A stretch of DNA of 64,000 nucleotides from Sanderia malayensis (Eukaryota > Cnidaria > Scyphozoa > Semaeostomeae > Pelagiidae): the NCBI GenBank assembly GCA_013076295.1, contig RQOL01000861.1, positions 372,001 to 436,000 of the forward strand, in the 5' to 3' direction. Both the position numbers and the translations under genes were made by a program. Positions within the stretch are counted from its first letter, which is position 1. Each line of letters starts with the position of its first letter. Under the pieces are notes generated by a model. The model ran no database searches, was not told the DNA's origin, and was given only the letters and a program-made list of their open reading frames with translations. Positions 34,936 to 45,175 of the stretch are shown here, piece after piece.

Positions 34936-35620
34936 GGCATGAGCGTAAGCGAATGCAGCACACAAAGTTTGCCCTATTAGTCAATGTTTTTCTATAACAG
35001 ATAGACAGGCGAGCGCAGCGAGCTAATCCATTGTATGTGGGGTTGAAAGGGGCATGAGCGTAAGCGAATGCAGCGCACGAAGTGCGCCCTATCAGTTAAT
35101 CTTTCTTGATAACAGATAGACAGGCGAGCACAGCGAGCCAACCCATTGTACGTGGGGTTGAAAGGGGCATGAGCGTGAGCGAATGCAGCGCACGAAGTGC
35201 GCCCTGTCAGTCAATGTTTCTTTATAATAGATAGACAGGTGAGCGCAGCAAGCTAATCCATTGTATGTGGGGCTGAAAGAAACATGAGCACTAGCGAATG
35301 CAGCACACGAAGTGCGCCCTATCAGTCAATATTTCTTGATAATAGAGAGACAGGCGAGCGCAGCAAGCTAAGCTATTGTACGTGGGGTTCTAAGAGGCAT
35401 GAGCACTAGCGAATGCAGCGCACGAAGTGCGCCCTATCAGTCAATACTTCTTGATAATAGAGAGACAGGCGAGCGCAGCGAGCTAAGCTATTGTACGTGG
35501 GGTTCTAAGAGGCATGAGCGCAAGCGGATGCAGCGCATGAAGTGCGCCCTTTCAGTCAATGTTTTTTGATAATAGATAGACAGGCTATTGTACGTGGGGC
35601 TGAAAGAGGCAGGAGAGTGA
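34775..35620. repeat. tandem repeat, about 115-bp units with a small hairpin
   Basis: Units start at about 34775, 34936, 35053, 35168, 35283, 35398 and 35513 with CATGAGCG, followed by GCGAATGCAGCGCACGAAG and TGCGCCCTATCAGTCAAT. GCGCACGAAGTGCGC within each is a perfect 6-bp stem with a 3-base loop. Units end with GACAGGCGAGCGCAGCGAGC and a GTACGTGGGGTT segment. Unit-to-unit identity is high for the middle copies. Confidence 0.9.
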
Positions 35621-36340
35621 GTTATTGTAGTATTATTATTACATTATTGAAGAGAGTAAGTTATTATAGTACTTACCTTCTGTCTTTTGTAGCTCAGTCA
35701 TTCAATTAATATCTTCCAAATATTGCATAATATCCTTTCACCGAATAAAGCCAATAACATAATTATATAGTATTATATAGTATAGTAGGTATAGTATGCA
35801 TAGTTTGTTTGCATAGTAGGTATAGTATGTAAAGTTTCTATGTATAGTAGGTATAGTATGTATAATACATACACAAGTGGAAGTCTGTAAGGTAGAGAAA
35901 AGGAGAGTTATATACCTTGCAGGAAACCTGCCACATTAAAAAAAACTATTAAAACAGTGGTTGAAAGAAAATGGTTCAAACAATGTAGATATATATAATA
36001 TATAGATCTACATAATAAAGAACAGCAATCAAATAATAATTAATAACATTATAATATAACAACTTATAATATATAAATAACTATTATATTATAATAACTA
36101 TTTTATTATAATAACTTATTATATTATAACTTATAATATGTAAATTTCCATACTAAATAGTTTTGTAATCTCATAGTTATTTTTATACGAAAGTAAAAGA
36201 ATTTTACTGAATGATCATACTATGTTTGTATATTTATGTATGCCAATTTTTGTCTACTTATGCCATACTTCTACACATTACTTTACAAGTGACTATTATT
36301 CAACTTAACATACCCTTTATATTTTTTCACCAATTTGTAG
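35620..36340. other. AT-rich low-complexity sequence
   Basis: Mostly TATAGTA, ATTATAATAA and poly-AT sequence. No coding region is visible. Confidence 0.5.
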
Positions 36341-36557
36341 TTCAGTCTATTCCAAAGTGAACTCGAATCGCGCGCTCATTCACAGTTTTGTAAGTATTTC
36401 CTTCTATTATAATCTTCACCTCACGCTTGCTGTTCCTGTATTTATACGTAAAAATTAACTATTATCAGAATTTCATAAAATTATAAATGCAGCATTTTCT
36501 AATCCTTATTTTCCTCATTCAATATTTTCCATTTTTTATTTGAAGAACATTTTAAAC

Positions 36558-37132
36558 ATGGCAAGTGCAAAGCCGAAACAAAACCAAATTGCCATCACAT
36601 TTGGCAAAAACATAAAAGTAATTATATCACATACATTCTTTCCTAAATCTAAATATTCGGGCAATTTTCATGTTGTCCATTATTCTTCATATGCTCTTGC
36701 TTATAGGAGATAACATACAGCAATGTATCATCCCTAAAAAAAGAATGTGCCAACCAATTCAATGAATTGGTTGGAAAAAAGTTTATTTTGGTTTTCCCCA
36801 CCGGAAAAAGAATTTCAACACATGAAATAGTGTAAGTATATCTTTTCCATCATGTTTCACACCTCAAATATATGCACTTGAACAATGGCATAATATCTTT
36901 TGGCTTTATGTTACCAACCTGTAAAACATAACTGTTAATAATGTTAATTTGCAGAACACAGTCAGAGGCCTTTATTATAATAAAAGGTGACCTCAAAAAG
37001 AAATCTGACAAAAAGGGTGGGAAGGTCACCCAAAAGGAAGGTCCTCCACAACCATTCCATGGTGACCATGCCCACCCGTACCAAGTAGCACGTGGTGCTC
37101 AAACTGTTAAATTTATTTACTTTAACATGTAA
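36558..37132 (+). CDS. three-exon small gene, family member B (intact)
   Basis: Exon 1 (36558-36617) encodes MASAKPKQNQIAITFGKNIK, donor GTAATT, phase 0. Exon 2 (36707-36831) after TTATAG encodes EITYSNVSSLKKECANQFNE to a GTAAGT donor, phase 2. Exon 3 (36955-37132) after TTTGCAG encodes TQSEAFIIIKGDLKKKSDKK and a tail ending FIYFNM. All joins keep one open frame of about 121 codons. Homologs with the same intron positions and phases lie at 61745-62583 and 11683-12279. The hydrophobic pattern (strand, strand, helix, strand, strand) suggests a ubiquitin-like/PB1-like beta-grasp fold; this is inference. An upstream noncoding exon ending at a GTAAGT near 36390 is possible. Confidence 0.7.
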
Positions 37133-38330
37133 ATAGTTTGTAAATAGTATAGTAATAGTTTTGTAAATAGTTTTCAACATTTTGTTCAGTTTTTAATAAG
37201 TTCCATTCAAATTTAAATAGTGACACAGTAAAAACCCACATATAAGAACCACCTAATTTTAGCAACCTACCACCTAATACTTTCTTTCATTTTTCTGCAT
37301 ACTTTTTCATATTCAAGTTTAAATTACTTTGTGCTACAGTTTTCCTATAATTTATCTTTATTCCACCACCTTATCCAAAAATATGTTTCATTGCTAGCAA
37401 CCAATATCACCTACCTACATAATAACATGAAAGTTCTTATGTGGGTTTTTACTGTTTGTAGATAGTTTGTAAATAGTATATTTAGATAGTATTTAGTTGT
37501 AGTTTAGTGGGCTTGGTCATGCATGAATTAAAAAATTTATACAAAGTTACGCACTAATAATAATTTACCTCATTTTGGCCTAATCATCAATCTCACAAAT
37601 GTTCCATTCATGCATGGTCAATGCTTTGTTGTTCCATTCCTGTCAACATTTTTCAACATTTGGTTCATTCTTAAATTTAGTTCCATTTGCATGCTATTGT
37701 TTTAATGTTCAAAAAATTATACACTTACCACACAAAAACCAAGCAGGAGTGGCCTTTACTTTGTTGTTTATCAACCAAACCAACACCTACAAGTACAACC
37801 ACACAGTTATGTTTTGAAAATATCTCAAAAATGTTTCATTTATGCATGGTCAATGCTTTTTCTGTTGAAATTGTTCTTAAATTCAGTTCATTGTTAAATT
37901 AAGTTCCATTTATTTATTGTTTTGATTTTAAAACCCGCATATTAATTATACACTTACCACACAAATAACCAAGTAGGAACAACACAACCTTTCTCCTTTT
38001 CTGTTCAGCAATCAAGACCTGCAACAATAAACATTATGTGAAACCAGTTTCAATAATTTTGAATACTTTTAGGACACAGTAATGCACCTCATTGCTTATA
38101 TTAGCTATCTAACCAACATAAAAAAAGAAGGATAGCACATTTCAATTTCAATTATTCCTATGCAACTCCTCTGAATTTGCCTATTTTTCTTATTTCGTAT
38201 AAAAATAACTACAGTAACAAACTTACCCAAGCCTGCCATGCATGTTGACTAATTTTCATAAAAGGATGCATATTCCCTTCCAATATGTCCAAATTCTATA
38301 AATAATGGATAGCAATTAAAGTGAAACACA
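37133..38330. other. noncoding stretch with a 230-bp tandem duplication
   Basis: Segments at about 37598-37800 and 37829-38030 resemble each other (both have ATGCATGGTCAATGCTTT and ATTATACACTTACCACACAA). ACTTACC boxes in each could be minus-strand GTAAGT donors, as could another at 38221, hinting at a spliced minus-strand gene. I could not assemble an open frame. Confidence 0.4.
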
Positions 38331-38399
38331 CCATAACTCATTACAGTTTGTGAAATAGCAATTGATTGAAGAGATTGACAAAGATCCAATTATGTTATT

Positions 38400-38700
38400 A
38401 CCATTTCTCTCATTCCTCCGATTTGAATTTTCTGAATCGCCTCTCTCTCTCTTCCTGTCCTCGAGTCGACGACACGCTGTTCGGCTGTTCCTGTGTACGC
38501 AGCGCAGGCTTCCCTTCCTTTGTCTTCGTGCACACGTGCACACGTGTCCGTCCACCCTAAAGCACACACTCTCTCCTTTCACACAATCAGTCTGTCACGT
38601 GCTAATTTTTTCCTTCCCACCTTTACAAGTCTAAAGGACGAAGGGAAGCTCTCTTTTCAAGAGAAACTTTCCCTCCCTTTTTATCACGTGATGTGTATGA
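38400..38700. promoter_or_regulatory. GC-richer patch with CACGTG boxes
   Basis: A sharp rise in GC content in an otherwise AT-rich stretch, with CACACGTGCACACGTG at about 38530, TCACGTG at 38595 and 38685, and pyrimidine tracts. GGGAAGCTCTCTT and AAGAGAAACTTTCCC form an imperfect hairpin at about 38644-38675. It could be a promoter for flanking genes; no TATA box or start was established. Confidence 0.35.
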
Positions 38701-38887
38701 ACCAATAGTAAAGGGTTTAAAGTACAATAGAATCCCGCCTCTGACAATTTGCATTATCACATTTTGTCTACTTTTAGCTGGACGATTTTTCAAAAGGCTA
38801 TTATTATTCACACATATTTATCGCTAAGTAAGTAATATAAATGTTCTTTAAACAAATATAACCTAACAATCTTTATTCATTAATATT

Positions 38888-39861
38888 TTGCGAAATAATT
38901 TTAATAAATATTTTTCCCTTGGTATACTTTTAACAACAATAACAGGTTGTGTGTTGTCCAGGCATCGTTTGCAAAATAACTATTTCTTGCTCATAACTAT
39001 TCTAATTTCCCTTTTGTTTCTAACCATATATTTGAGAGGAAGAAGGCTCGGTAAGAAATATATCAAATAAACGACAATTTTTTATTATGACTAACTTCTC
39101 ATTACAGTTAATTATTCGTAATTGGTAACTCTTTCATTCTGTGTTATTCTGTGCCCAGGCAAATCGATTTTAAAATTTTAAATTTCGGACACCTCACCTT
39201 CACTAACTCCTTTCAACAATGAACTTATATTTTTGTTTTGCATTGTTTCTCTTTGTAAATTTTACCTCAACTAAACTTAATTACCAATAAAAAGATCATG
39301 TTTGTTTAATAGATCTTTAAATATATCAACAAACATTTATGGGACAGTTTTTCAACATATTTACTCTGAAATAATAATTTAACTTTTTGGTTTTTTTTAA
39401 ACTAAACTAGATTCAGCAGGTTAATTTTCATTGCGTTCAGATATTGTGATTTTCTTTTCAAGATTCCCTCCTTTATATTACTGATAATTTACTCTATTAC
39501 ATTTTAGTGACTGTTCAAGTAACAGAAACGACCACAGTTGAACGTAAGTGTATTTATTCATAAAATATATATTAGATTATATGTCAATGCTTTCACAATG
39601 ACTTCTATATCAATTTCAACTTATTTAAGAAACCCTTTAAATAAATGACATTTACTTCTTTATATTGCAGATTTAAACAAGGCTAATTATCATCACTGTT
39701 GTTGCTATTTAGGCCATTGTCAACAAGCAATAACATTCACAATAATATTGCCTAATTGTATAAGTAGTATATATATGCTAACGAGCAGCCGCTTTTTTTT
39801 AATGTTTAAGGATTCAAAGGTTAAATGTTTAAGGATTACGGATTGGACATTAAATGTTTAA
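38888..39861 (+). CDS. tentative three-exon membrane protein
   Basis: A frame ending at a CTCG|GTAAG donor (39050) encodes YFLLITILISLLFLTIYLRG, a membrane segment. After TTTTAG, a 36-base exon (39508-39543) encodes TVQVTETTTVE and ends at GTAAGT. After TTGCAG, a third exon (39671-39861) encodes NKANYHHCCCYLGHC and a hydrophobic segment, to a stop. Phases fit across both joins. The start is unclear because the first frame opens after a stop without an ATG. No family recognised. Confidence 0.3.
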
Positions 39862-39905
39862 GGATTACGGATTGGACGTTAAATGTTTAAGGATTATGGA
39901 TAGTG
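39815..39905. repeat. three copies of an about 33-bp tandem unit
   Basis: TTAAATGTTTAAGGATTACG followed by GATTGGAC is repeated three times with small changes. Confidence 0.85.
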
Positions 39906-39990
39906 TAAGAGAAAATTGATGTAAAGAAAAAATTGAGTAAAAATAAATGAAGTGTTTTGGAAGATATAATGAGACGTGAGATAGAATAAT

Positions 39991-40212
39991 ATGAAAATGC
40001 AAGAAATCATGAATAGAACAAAGTATGATTGTTGTGTAGAAAAGTTGATGGATGAGATAAAATATTGTTATGGTGTATTGTTCATGATAACATTGATGAC
40101 TTTATTGTTCACGTTTGCGTTTGGAGTTTATAGTTGTTGTGTTTTAGCGAGATTGTGGGGTGACATGAATCTGCGATATTGGGAAAAAAGAGAGCGATGG
40201 AATGTAATATGA
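39991..40212 (+). CDS. small single-pass membrane protein
   Basis: An intronless 73-residue frame starting MKMQEIMNRTKYDCCVEK, with a hydrophobic segment VLFMITLMTLLFTFAFGVYS in the middle and a basic C-terminal tail. No known domain. It starts a run of close, same-strand genes reaching 46.8 kb. Confidence 0.45.
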   Translation: MKMQEIMNRTKYDCCVEKLMDEIKYCYGVLFMITLMTLLFTFAFGVYSCCVLARLWGDMNLRYWEKRERWNVI

Positions 40213-40396
40213 TGATAGATGTTATTGGAAGGAACATAGGAAGTAAACGTAACCATATTGTTGGAAATAATGTTGAAAAATAAATTTGAAGACAAAATTG
40301 TATGGTTAAAATGGGAAGAAATAAATTTCCGTGACATTGATCGAGTGTTATCTGTTTGATGAACATAACGTGCATTGGAGATTGATAAGATAGAAA

Positions 40397-40642
40397 TTGA
40401 ATATGTTAAATGAAACAGTGTGTCCTTCATGTCCTTCATTACCAATGAAATATCAATGGGAAATTGAATTAATGAATTCAAGTATAGGAAGTTTGATAAT
40501 AACCAAATGGTTAGTGATATTTTTGTTTACATGGCTATTTGTATTCAACTGGCATCATTTTTTTGCATTGCAACACATAAGAAAGTCATGTTATAAAACG
40601 GAAGACATGTTCGTAAAAAAACGTCGAGCACAAGAAATTTGA
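40397..40642 (+). CDS. small single-pass membrane protein
   Basis: An 81-residue frame starting MNMLNETVCPSCPSLPMKYQ, with the membrane segment IITKWLVIFLFTWLFVFNW and a Lys/Arg-rich tail. It is similar in layout to the protein encoded at 39991-40212 but not clearly homologous. No family recognised. Confidence 0.45.
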   Translation: MNMLNETVCPSCPSLPMKYQWEIELMNSSIGSLIITKWLVIFLFTWLFVFNWHHFFALQHIRKSCYKTEDMFVKKRRAQEI

Positions 40643-40704
40643 AGTGTTAAATAAAAAAGAGTGATAAAAAAGAGATTCACAGTTTTGTAAAAGAACGAGA
40701 AAGA

Positions 40705-41809
40705 ATGAGCGAGTCAGATATGGAACGAAAGAAAATACGAGATATAGATGTGCAGTTAGCAAAGTTAAAATGGCGTAAGGAGTGTGAGATGGCAAAAATA
40801 ATATCCATCGAAGGTTATGAAACAGATAAATTGCGAAATGTAGAAGAGCAAATTGAGAAGTTAGAATACCGTCGTCGTCAAGTTGAATTTGGTGAATTAA
40901 TAAAAAACAGTTAGATAAAATAGTTAAAAAGGATGAAGAAGAGGAAATAAACCAATTGATCAAGATGGAGTGTTCAGACTTATTAAGTTTAACGCGCGAC
41001 GACAAAATAAGAAATCTTAATCGTCAAATTGAAAATTTGGTATGGCAGAGAGATGTTGAACAAGCTAGCTTTCCGGTGACTGGAAAAGTCGGGCCGCCTA
41101 ACGGAGTGTACGAGAACATAAAAGAAGTAGAAGAGTTGAAAGAACCTGTTAAAAAAGATAATGAGATGTTGAATGAGCTGTTGGAGCAGATGAGTAGTAT
41201 ATCGATGAAAGTTGAAGACATAGAGAAAGAAAGAAAGAAGGAGAAGTCGGTTCAATATGATTTGAGTATGATGTATGAATTGCGGGATGAACAGAGTGCA
41301 TTAGATCAAAGATTGTCGGCACAAGAAACAAGGCTATTGTCATTAGAAGAGACGGGAGCAGAAAACGGACGATTGATATGGAAGATAGGAAATTTGACAG
41401 AAGAGCGAAGTAAAGCAATTAGATATGGCAATTCATTGTTTAGTCCAACATTTTTAACTGATAAGTTTGGATACAAAATGGGAATGAGACTTTATTTGAA
41501 CGGGGATGGGATAGGACATGGAAATAGCGTGAGCCTATATATTGTTGTTTATAAAGGAGAATTTGACGATATATTGGAATGGCCTATGCTAAAGAGAATT
41601 AACTTTAAGATAATAAATCAGAGTGACAGGAAAAAAGTGAGGAGCAGAGTTTTACTACAAAATCATCTGTAGGCGCATCGTTTGAGAAACCTAAAAGCTT
41701 TAAAAATATAGCCCACGGTTTAGCGCAAATGTTGAGTTTGAAAACTTTGACGAAAGAACCCAGATTTGTTAAGAATAATCAAATGTTTATAGAGTGCACA
41801 GTAGAATAG
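40705..41809 (+). pseudogene. coiled-coil protein with C-terminal TRAF (MATH) domain
   Basis: The first part (40705-40914) is a charged coiled coil, MSESDMERKKIRDIDVQLAK. A one-base shift at an A6 run near 40900 leads to the second frame, which repeats the pattern (DDKIRNLNRQIENLVWQRD) and continues the coiled coil. The TRAF-C domain shows SPTFLTDKFGYKMGMRL, YLNGDGIGHG, LYIVVYKGEFDDILEWP and FKIINQSD. A second shift near 41650 leads to SFEKPKSFKNIAHG and FVKNNQMFIECTVE, the end of TRAF domains. TRAF proteins trimerise and link receptors to NF-kB signalling. There is no RING or TRAF zinc finger, so a decoy role is possible; this is inference. The shifts may be sequencing errors. Confidence 0.75.
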
Positions 41810-41922
41810 ACGAATATATGGTTTCAAATTATATGTAATTAAAAAAATGCAAATTATATGTAAAGTATTAAAGTATAGAATATATGTTAAAAAATTACGA
41901 GATATATAAAAAAAGGAAAGTT

Positions 41923-42288
41923 TTAAAAATGATCATTCACGAACATATCTTCAAAAAGGCTCATATCATCTACATCGAAATCTTCTCCGTTCACCCACTC
42001 CTCTGTGGCCTTCGCACTAGCGAATCTGTTTGATACGGATTCATATCTGGCGCTCCTCCCCCAATCCACGACGAGTTTCGCCGATCCTTTTTCTCGAATC
42101 TCTTGCTTCATTTGTTTGGCCATGGCATTAAATTTCTCTTTTATTGCCTTGTCCTTCCACATTTCTTCGATTTCACTGCTGTGCGCCAGAGAAGGTGCAC
42201 TGCACTGCACTTCCTCTGCCTTCGTGAGGCAGAGGATATAGTAGCCTGCGGGCACGTCTTTTGCTTTTTTGTAAATGTATACGCGCAT
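41923..42288 (-). CDS. unknown protein with acidic C-terminal tail
   Basis: The ATG at 42288 opens a 121-residue frame (MRVYIYKKAKDVPAGYYIL). It has a charged helical middle (EEMWKDKAIKEKFNAMAKQM), a Trp-containing VVDWGRSARYES, and an acidic end (EDFDVDDMSLFEDMF) that resembles acidic activation segments. It is on the opposite strand to its neighbours. No homolog recognised. Confidence 0.5.
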   Translation of the reverse strand: MRVYIYKKAKDVPAGYYILCLTKAEEVQCSAPSLAHSSEIEEMWKDKAIKEKFNAMAKQMKQEIREKGSAKLVVDWGRSARYESVSNRFASAKATEEWVNGEDFDVDDMSLFEDMFVNDHF

Positions 42289-42365
42289 ATTGCTAAAAAT
42301 CACAAAAATATAAAATGAGTTAAAAGAAGAATAATTTAAAAACGTAATCCTAAAGCAAGTCATTG

Positions 42366-42460
42366 AGCTATTGGAGCAGATGAGTAGTATATCAATGAAA
42401 GTTGAAGGCATAGAGAAAGAAAGAAAGAAGGAGAAGTCGGTTCAATATGATTTGAAAAAA
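42366..42460 (+). repeat. duplicated fragment of the TRAF-like gene
   Basis: This 95-bp segment (GAGCAGATGAGTAGTATATC, then AAGAAGGAGAAGTCGGTTCA) is nearly identical to 41177-41270 inside the coiled-coil region of the TRAF gene. It has no start or TRAF domain after it, so it is a local duplicate. Confidence 0.9.
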
Positions 42461-42629
42461 AAAAACAAACTTACTTTTTCTTGTCTTTTTTTTATAGTTG
42501 ATCGTGTCGTGTCTTGCAAAATTATGTGAATGAGTGATTTTTGAGTTAAGTGTGTCTCCTTTTATTTCTTTACACTGTGCATTGGCCATTGTAACTCAAA
42601 ACAAACATTAATGGTGGCGGCTGATGAAA

Positions 42630-43760
42630 GTAGTTACCCAAGTTTTTTCCCCATCTTATTTGCTTACCATAGCTAATGGAGCTAATGATTTGACGATGAT
42701 GAGGATCACGCGATGTTCTGAGCGTGTGATGTTCTAAAAACGGATAGGAACAAAGGTGAAAGAGCAAAAGTCAAAGATCAAAGGTGCAAGAATAATGGTT
42801 AGGGTGTATGTTGATTGATGAAATCGAGAACAAAGAATAACGGTTAGGGTGTATTTTGACTGATGAAATTTATCCCAAGTTTTTTTCCCAAGTTATTTGC
42901 TTACCATGGCTAATCGACTTTCAGAAGTGCCGCACTAATTAGTTAATTGATGGAGATGCGTACAGTCAAACATGAATTCTCGACAAAGGTAGCGTGATGG
43001 AAAATCTTCAAAGGTTCCGTCGCGAAACCTCAGAGCTGCACATTTACTGGCAAATCTCCGATAAACCAGCATGAACACCTTAACAATACAATGCAGCACA
43101 TCAATAGCATGCACGCGACTAAAATTTTTGAGAATGAGCGTTGTAAACGAGTTGTTTTTCACTCAACTCAAAGTTATAAAAAAGGGCTCGTTTCTCCCAC
43201 ACTGCAATTTTATATTCTGTAGTTTTGGCTTTTTTACTTTTAGCAACTTTTCTTGTACAGCTGAAACTGCTATCATACTTTGCTGGAGTGGTTGCTGCGT
43301 TTTTTGTCACAGCCCAGGCAGTATATATTTGAACGTATTTGTAGAATTCCGAAATTCAGTGGATGTGGAATAATTTGATTGCTCTCAGTTTGGTTAATCG
43401 TTACGCGTATAATATAAATTTTGGAAATTCTCAATATTCAAAGATACAAAGCAAGCAAGTGCAAGATAGATAAGAGTGTGTTGTTTTGTGTACCCTGTTG
43501 AGTATTGACAGTTCGATGACATGCTGCTGCTGATAATCAACATACCCTGAAATGCTGTCCTTCAAGCGATAATTGGATCACGTGAAAATTGGAAATTTGT
43601 CCTAAGTTTTTTTCCCAAGTTATTTGCTTACCATAGCTGATGGACTTTGGAATCGAAAACAAAGAATAATGGCTAGGGTGTATGTTGACTGATGAAATTT
43701 GTCCCAAGTTTTTTTCCCAAGGTATTTGCTTACCATAGCTAATGGACTTTGGAATTCTAA
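42630..43760. repeat. repeated CCCAAGTTTTTTTCCCAAG / ATTTGCTTACCATAGC blocks
   Basis: Four copies of CCCAAG-T7-CCC followed by TTATTTGCTTACCATAGCTA lie at about 42637, 42871, 43599 and 43701. Three copies of AATGGTTAGGGTGTATGTTG with ACTGATGAAATTT lie near 42795, 42840 and 43670. The last copy ends 150 bp before the gene at 43909, so they may be promoter or origin repeats. Frames across them are not real genes. Confidence 0.8.
42935..43400. other. no clear gene
   Basis: Open frames occur on both strands (for example a 75-residue minus frame at 42935-43162), but none has a clear start, domain or length to support it. Confidence 0.3.
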
Positions 43761-43908
43761 AAGTAGAAATGATTGATTGCGAAAAAAAAGATGAGTTTTG
43801 ATTGGAGATTTGAAATACAATTGTTGGTGAAGCTTTAAATACGCTTGTCAGTATTGAAGGGAGCACATTTGCACGAACTACGCTTGAAGTCAGACATCAT
43901 CCAACAAG

Positions 43909-45062
43909 ATGCCGTTCGCGAAGAAAGTAGCTGAAAACGGAAGGACCTTTCAAGATGAAGGCATGTTGAATTTTTCAGAGTATTCAACTGACGAAAGAAA
44001 GGTGGTGTGTATTGTAGCGCCATATCAACTGGCAGATGCGATCACCGACATCATTCAAGCAGATCTACCGCACCCGCTGGCAATAAAGAAATCATTTGCG
44101 GAACTGCGAGTGACAATGGGGTTTACGGTCTGTATTGATAAATTCGTTAATTTATCGTATGCGATCAAAGTAAAGGAGATAATGTCGATGTGTTGTCGTA
44201 GGAGTGTAGATGAAGAACAGCTCTTAAGATATTATAGAAACGAGTTAATGGCGAGTATGCGTAAGAAAAGTTTACGGAAATGCAAATGGTTTTAATAAAA
44301 ATTATGTTTCCGAACACAGCTCAGTTAGAGAAAATGAAATATTTTTATGCAAATACTGATTTTGCTGTGATTAAACTGGAGGAAAATCTAGAGTACTCGA
44401 AAGTAGAGAGTAAGAAAAGGCAGTTTAAGGCAATAGAGAAGGAGTTTGTGAATGCAAGTAAGAGAATTAAAGTAGACGAAGCTACGCAGCAAAATAATGA
44501 GATAGAAGTAACAGATCCTCCGAAGGATCCACGAAAGAGACCTCTTGATCTATCGAGATGTAAGTTGAAAACGTTAAATGACAACACTAAAATAAAACCG
44601 AAAACGGTGAAGCCTGTAGCTAGAGTTGCCTAAAAAACAATTGCTAATGCACCAGAATTGAAGCCGGATCCGAATTCATTTGTCGTTGAGGAGACAAATA
44701 TAACGAACCGAAAGGTTGAAGATGAAAATGCAGTGGCAAATTTGTTAGACGATATGCTACTACCGCTAATAGACGAGTCGCATTCACCGCCTGCGGATGT
44801 GTTCGGGGATTTCGATCTAGCAGACATAGTGTTCCCGAATGAAGCAAACGAACGTGAAGTGAAGGGAAGCGGCGCGACAAATATTCCGAATAATGCAAAA
44901 TCAGTTGCTGTCGACAATGAGAATGAGAGAAAGAAGAAAAGAATTCATCGCGGAAAAGGAAAAGGTTCGAGTTTTTGCAAGTTAGTTCAAAGGCAAAGAG
45001 AAAGTCAACTTCTGTCTTCAGACTCCTCGTCATCATCGGACGACTCATCAGATGAAGAGTGA
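43909..45062 (+). pseudogene. unknown protein with acidic Ser-rich tail
   Basis: The first frame (43909-44295) starts MPFAKKVAENGRTFQDEG and contains a compact region VVCIVAPYQLADAITDII. A one-base shift at an A-run near 44270 joins frame two (FPNTAQLEKMKYFYANTDF, then DPPKDPRKRPLDLSRC). An in-frame TAA at 44631-44633 separates this from the rest, which is acidic (NLLDDMLLPLIDE) and ends in a Ser/Asp/Glu tail at 45062. Total span is about 384 codons. Such tails are common in nuclear or virion proteins. No family recognised. Confidence 0.5.
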
Positions 45063-45175
45063 ACGATAAAACATTTATGATTTGAATATATTTTAGAAAT
45101 AAGTTGATTAAGATATGTATGTATATAAGAATGTGATTGAAATGTGTTAGTGAAAAAGTATTTGATGTTGTTATA

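Noticed and set aside
34440..34965. Tyr-Ile-His-Thr and Met-Tyr-Val-Cys repeat proteins
   Set aside because: They are translations of TATG and TATAGTATGTAGG microsatellites.
34775..35620. CRISPR-like array
   Set aside because: The units are contiguous 115-bp tandem repeats with no unique spacers, in a eukaryotic genome with no cas genes.
38316..38634. Cys/Arg-rich ORFs in the GC-rich patch
   Set aside because: Three overlapping frames on both strands, no recognisable motif; explained by base composition.
38720..38760. Tigger-like end (ATAGAATCCCGCCTCTGACA)
   Set aside because: Resembles pogo-type ends, but no matching inverted end with a TA duplication was found nearby.
41149..41418. Minus-strand ORFs within the TRAF gene
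   Set aside because: Leu/Ser-rich shadows of the coiled-coil and TRAF coding strand.
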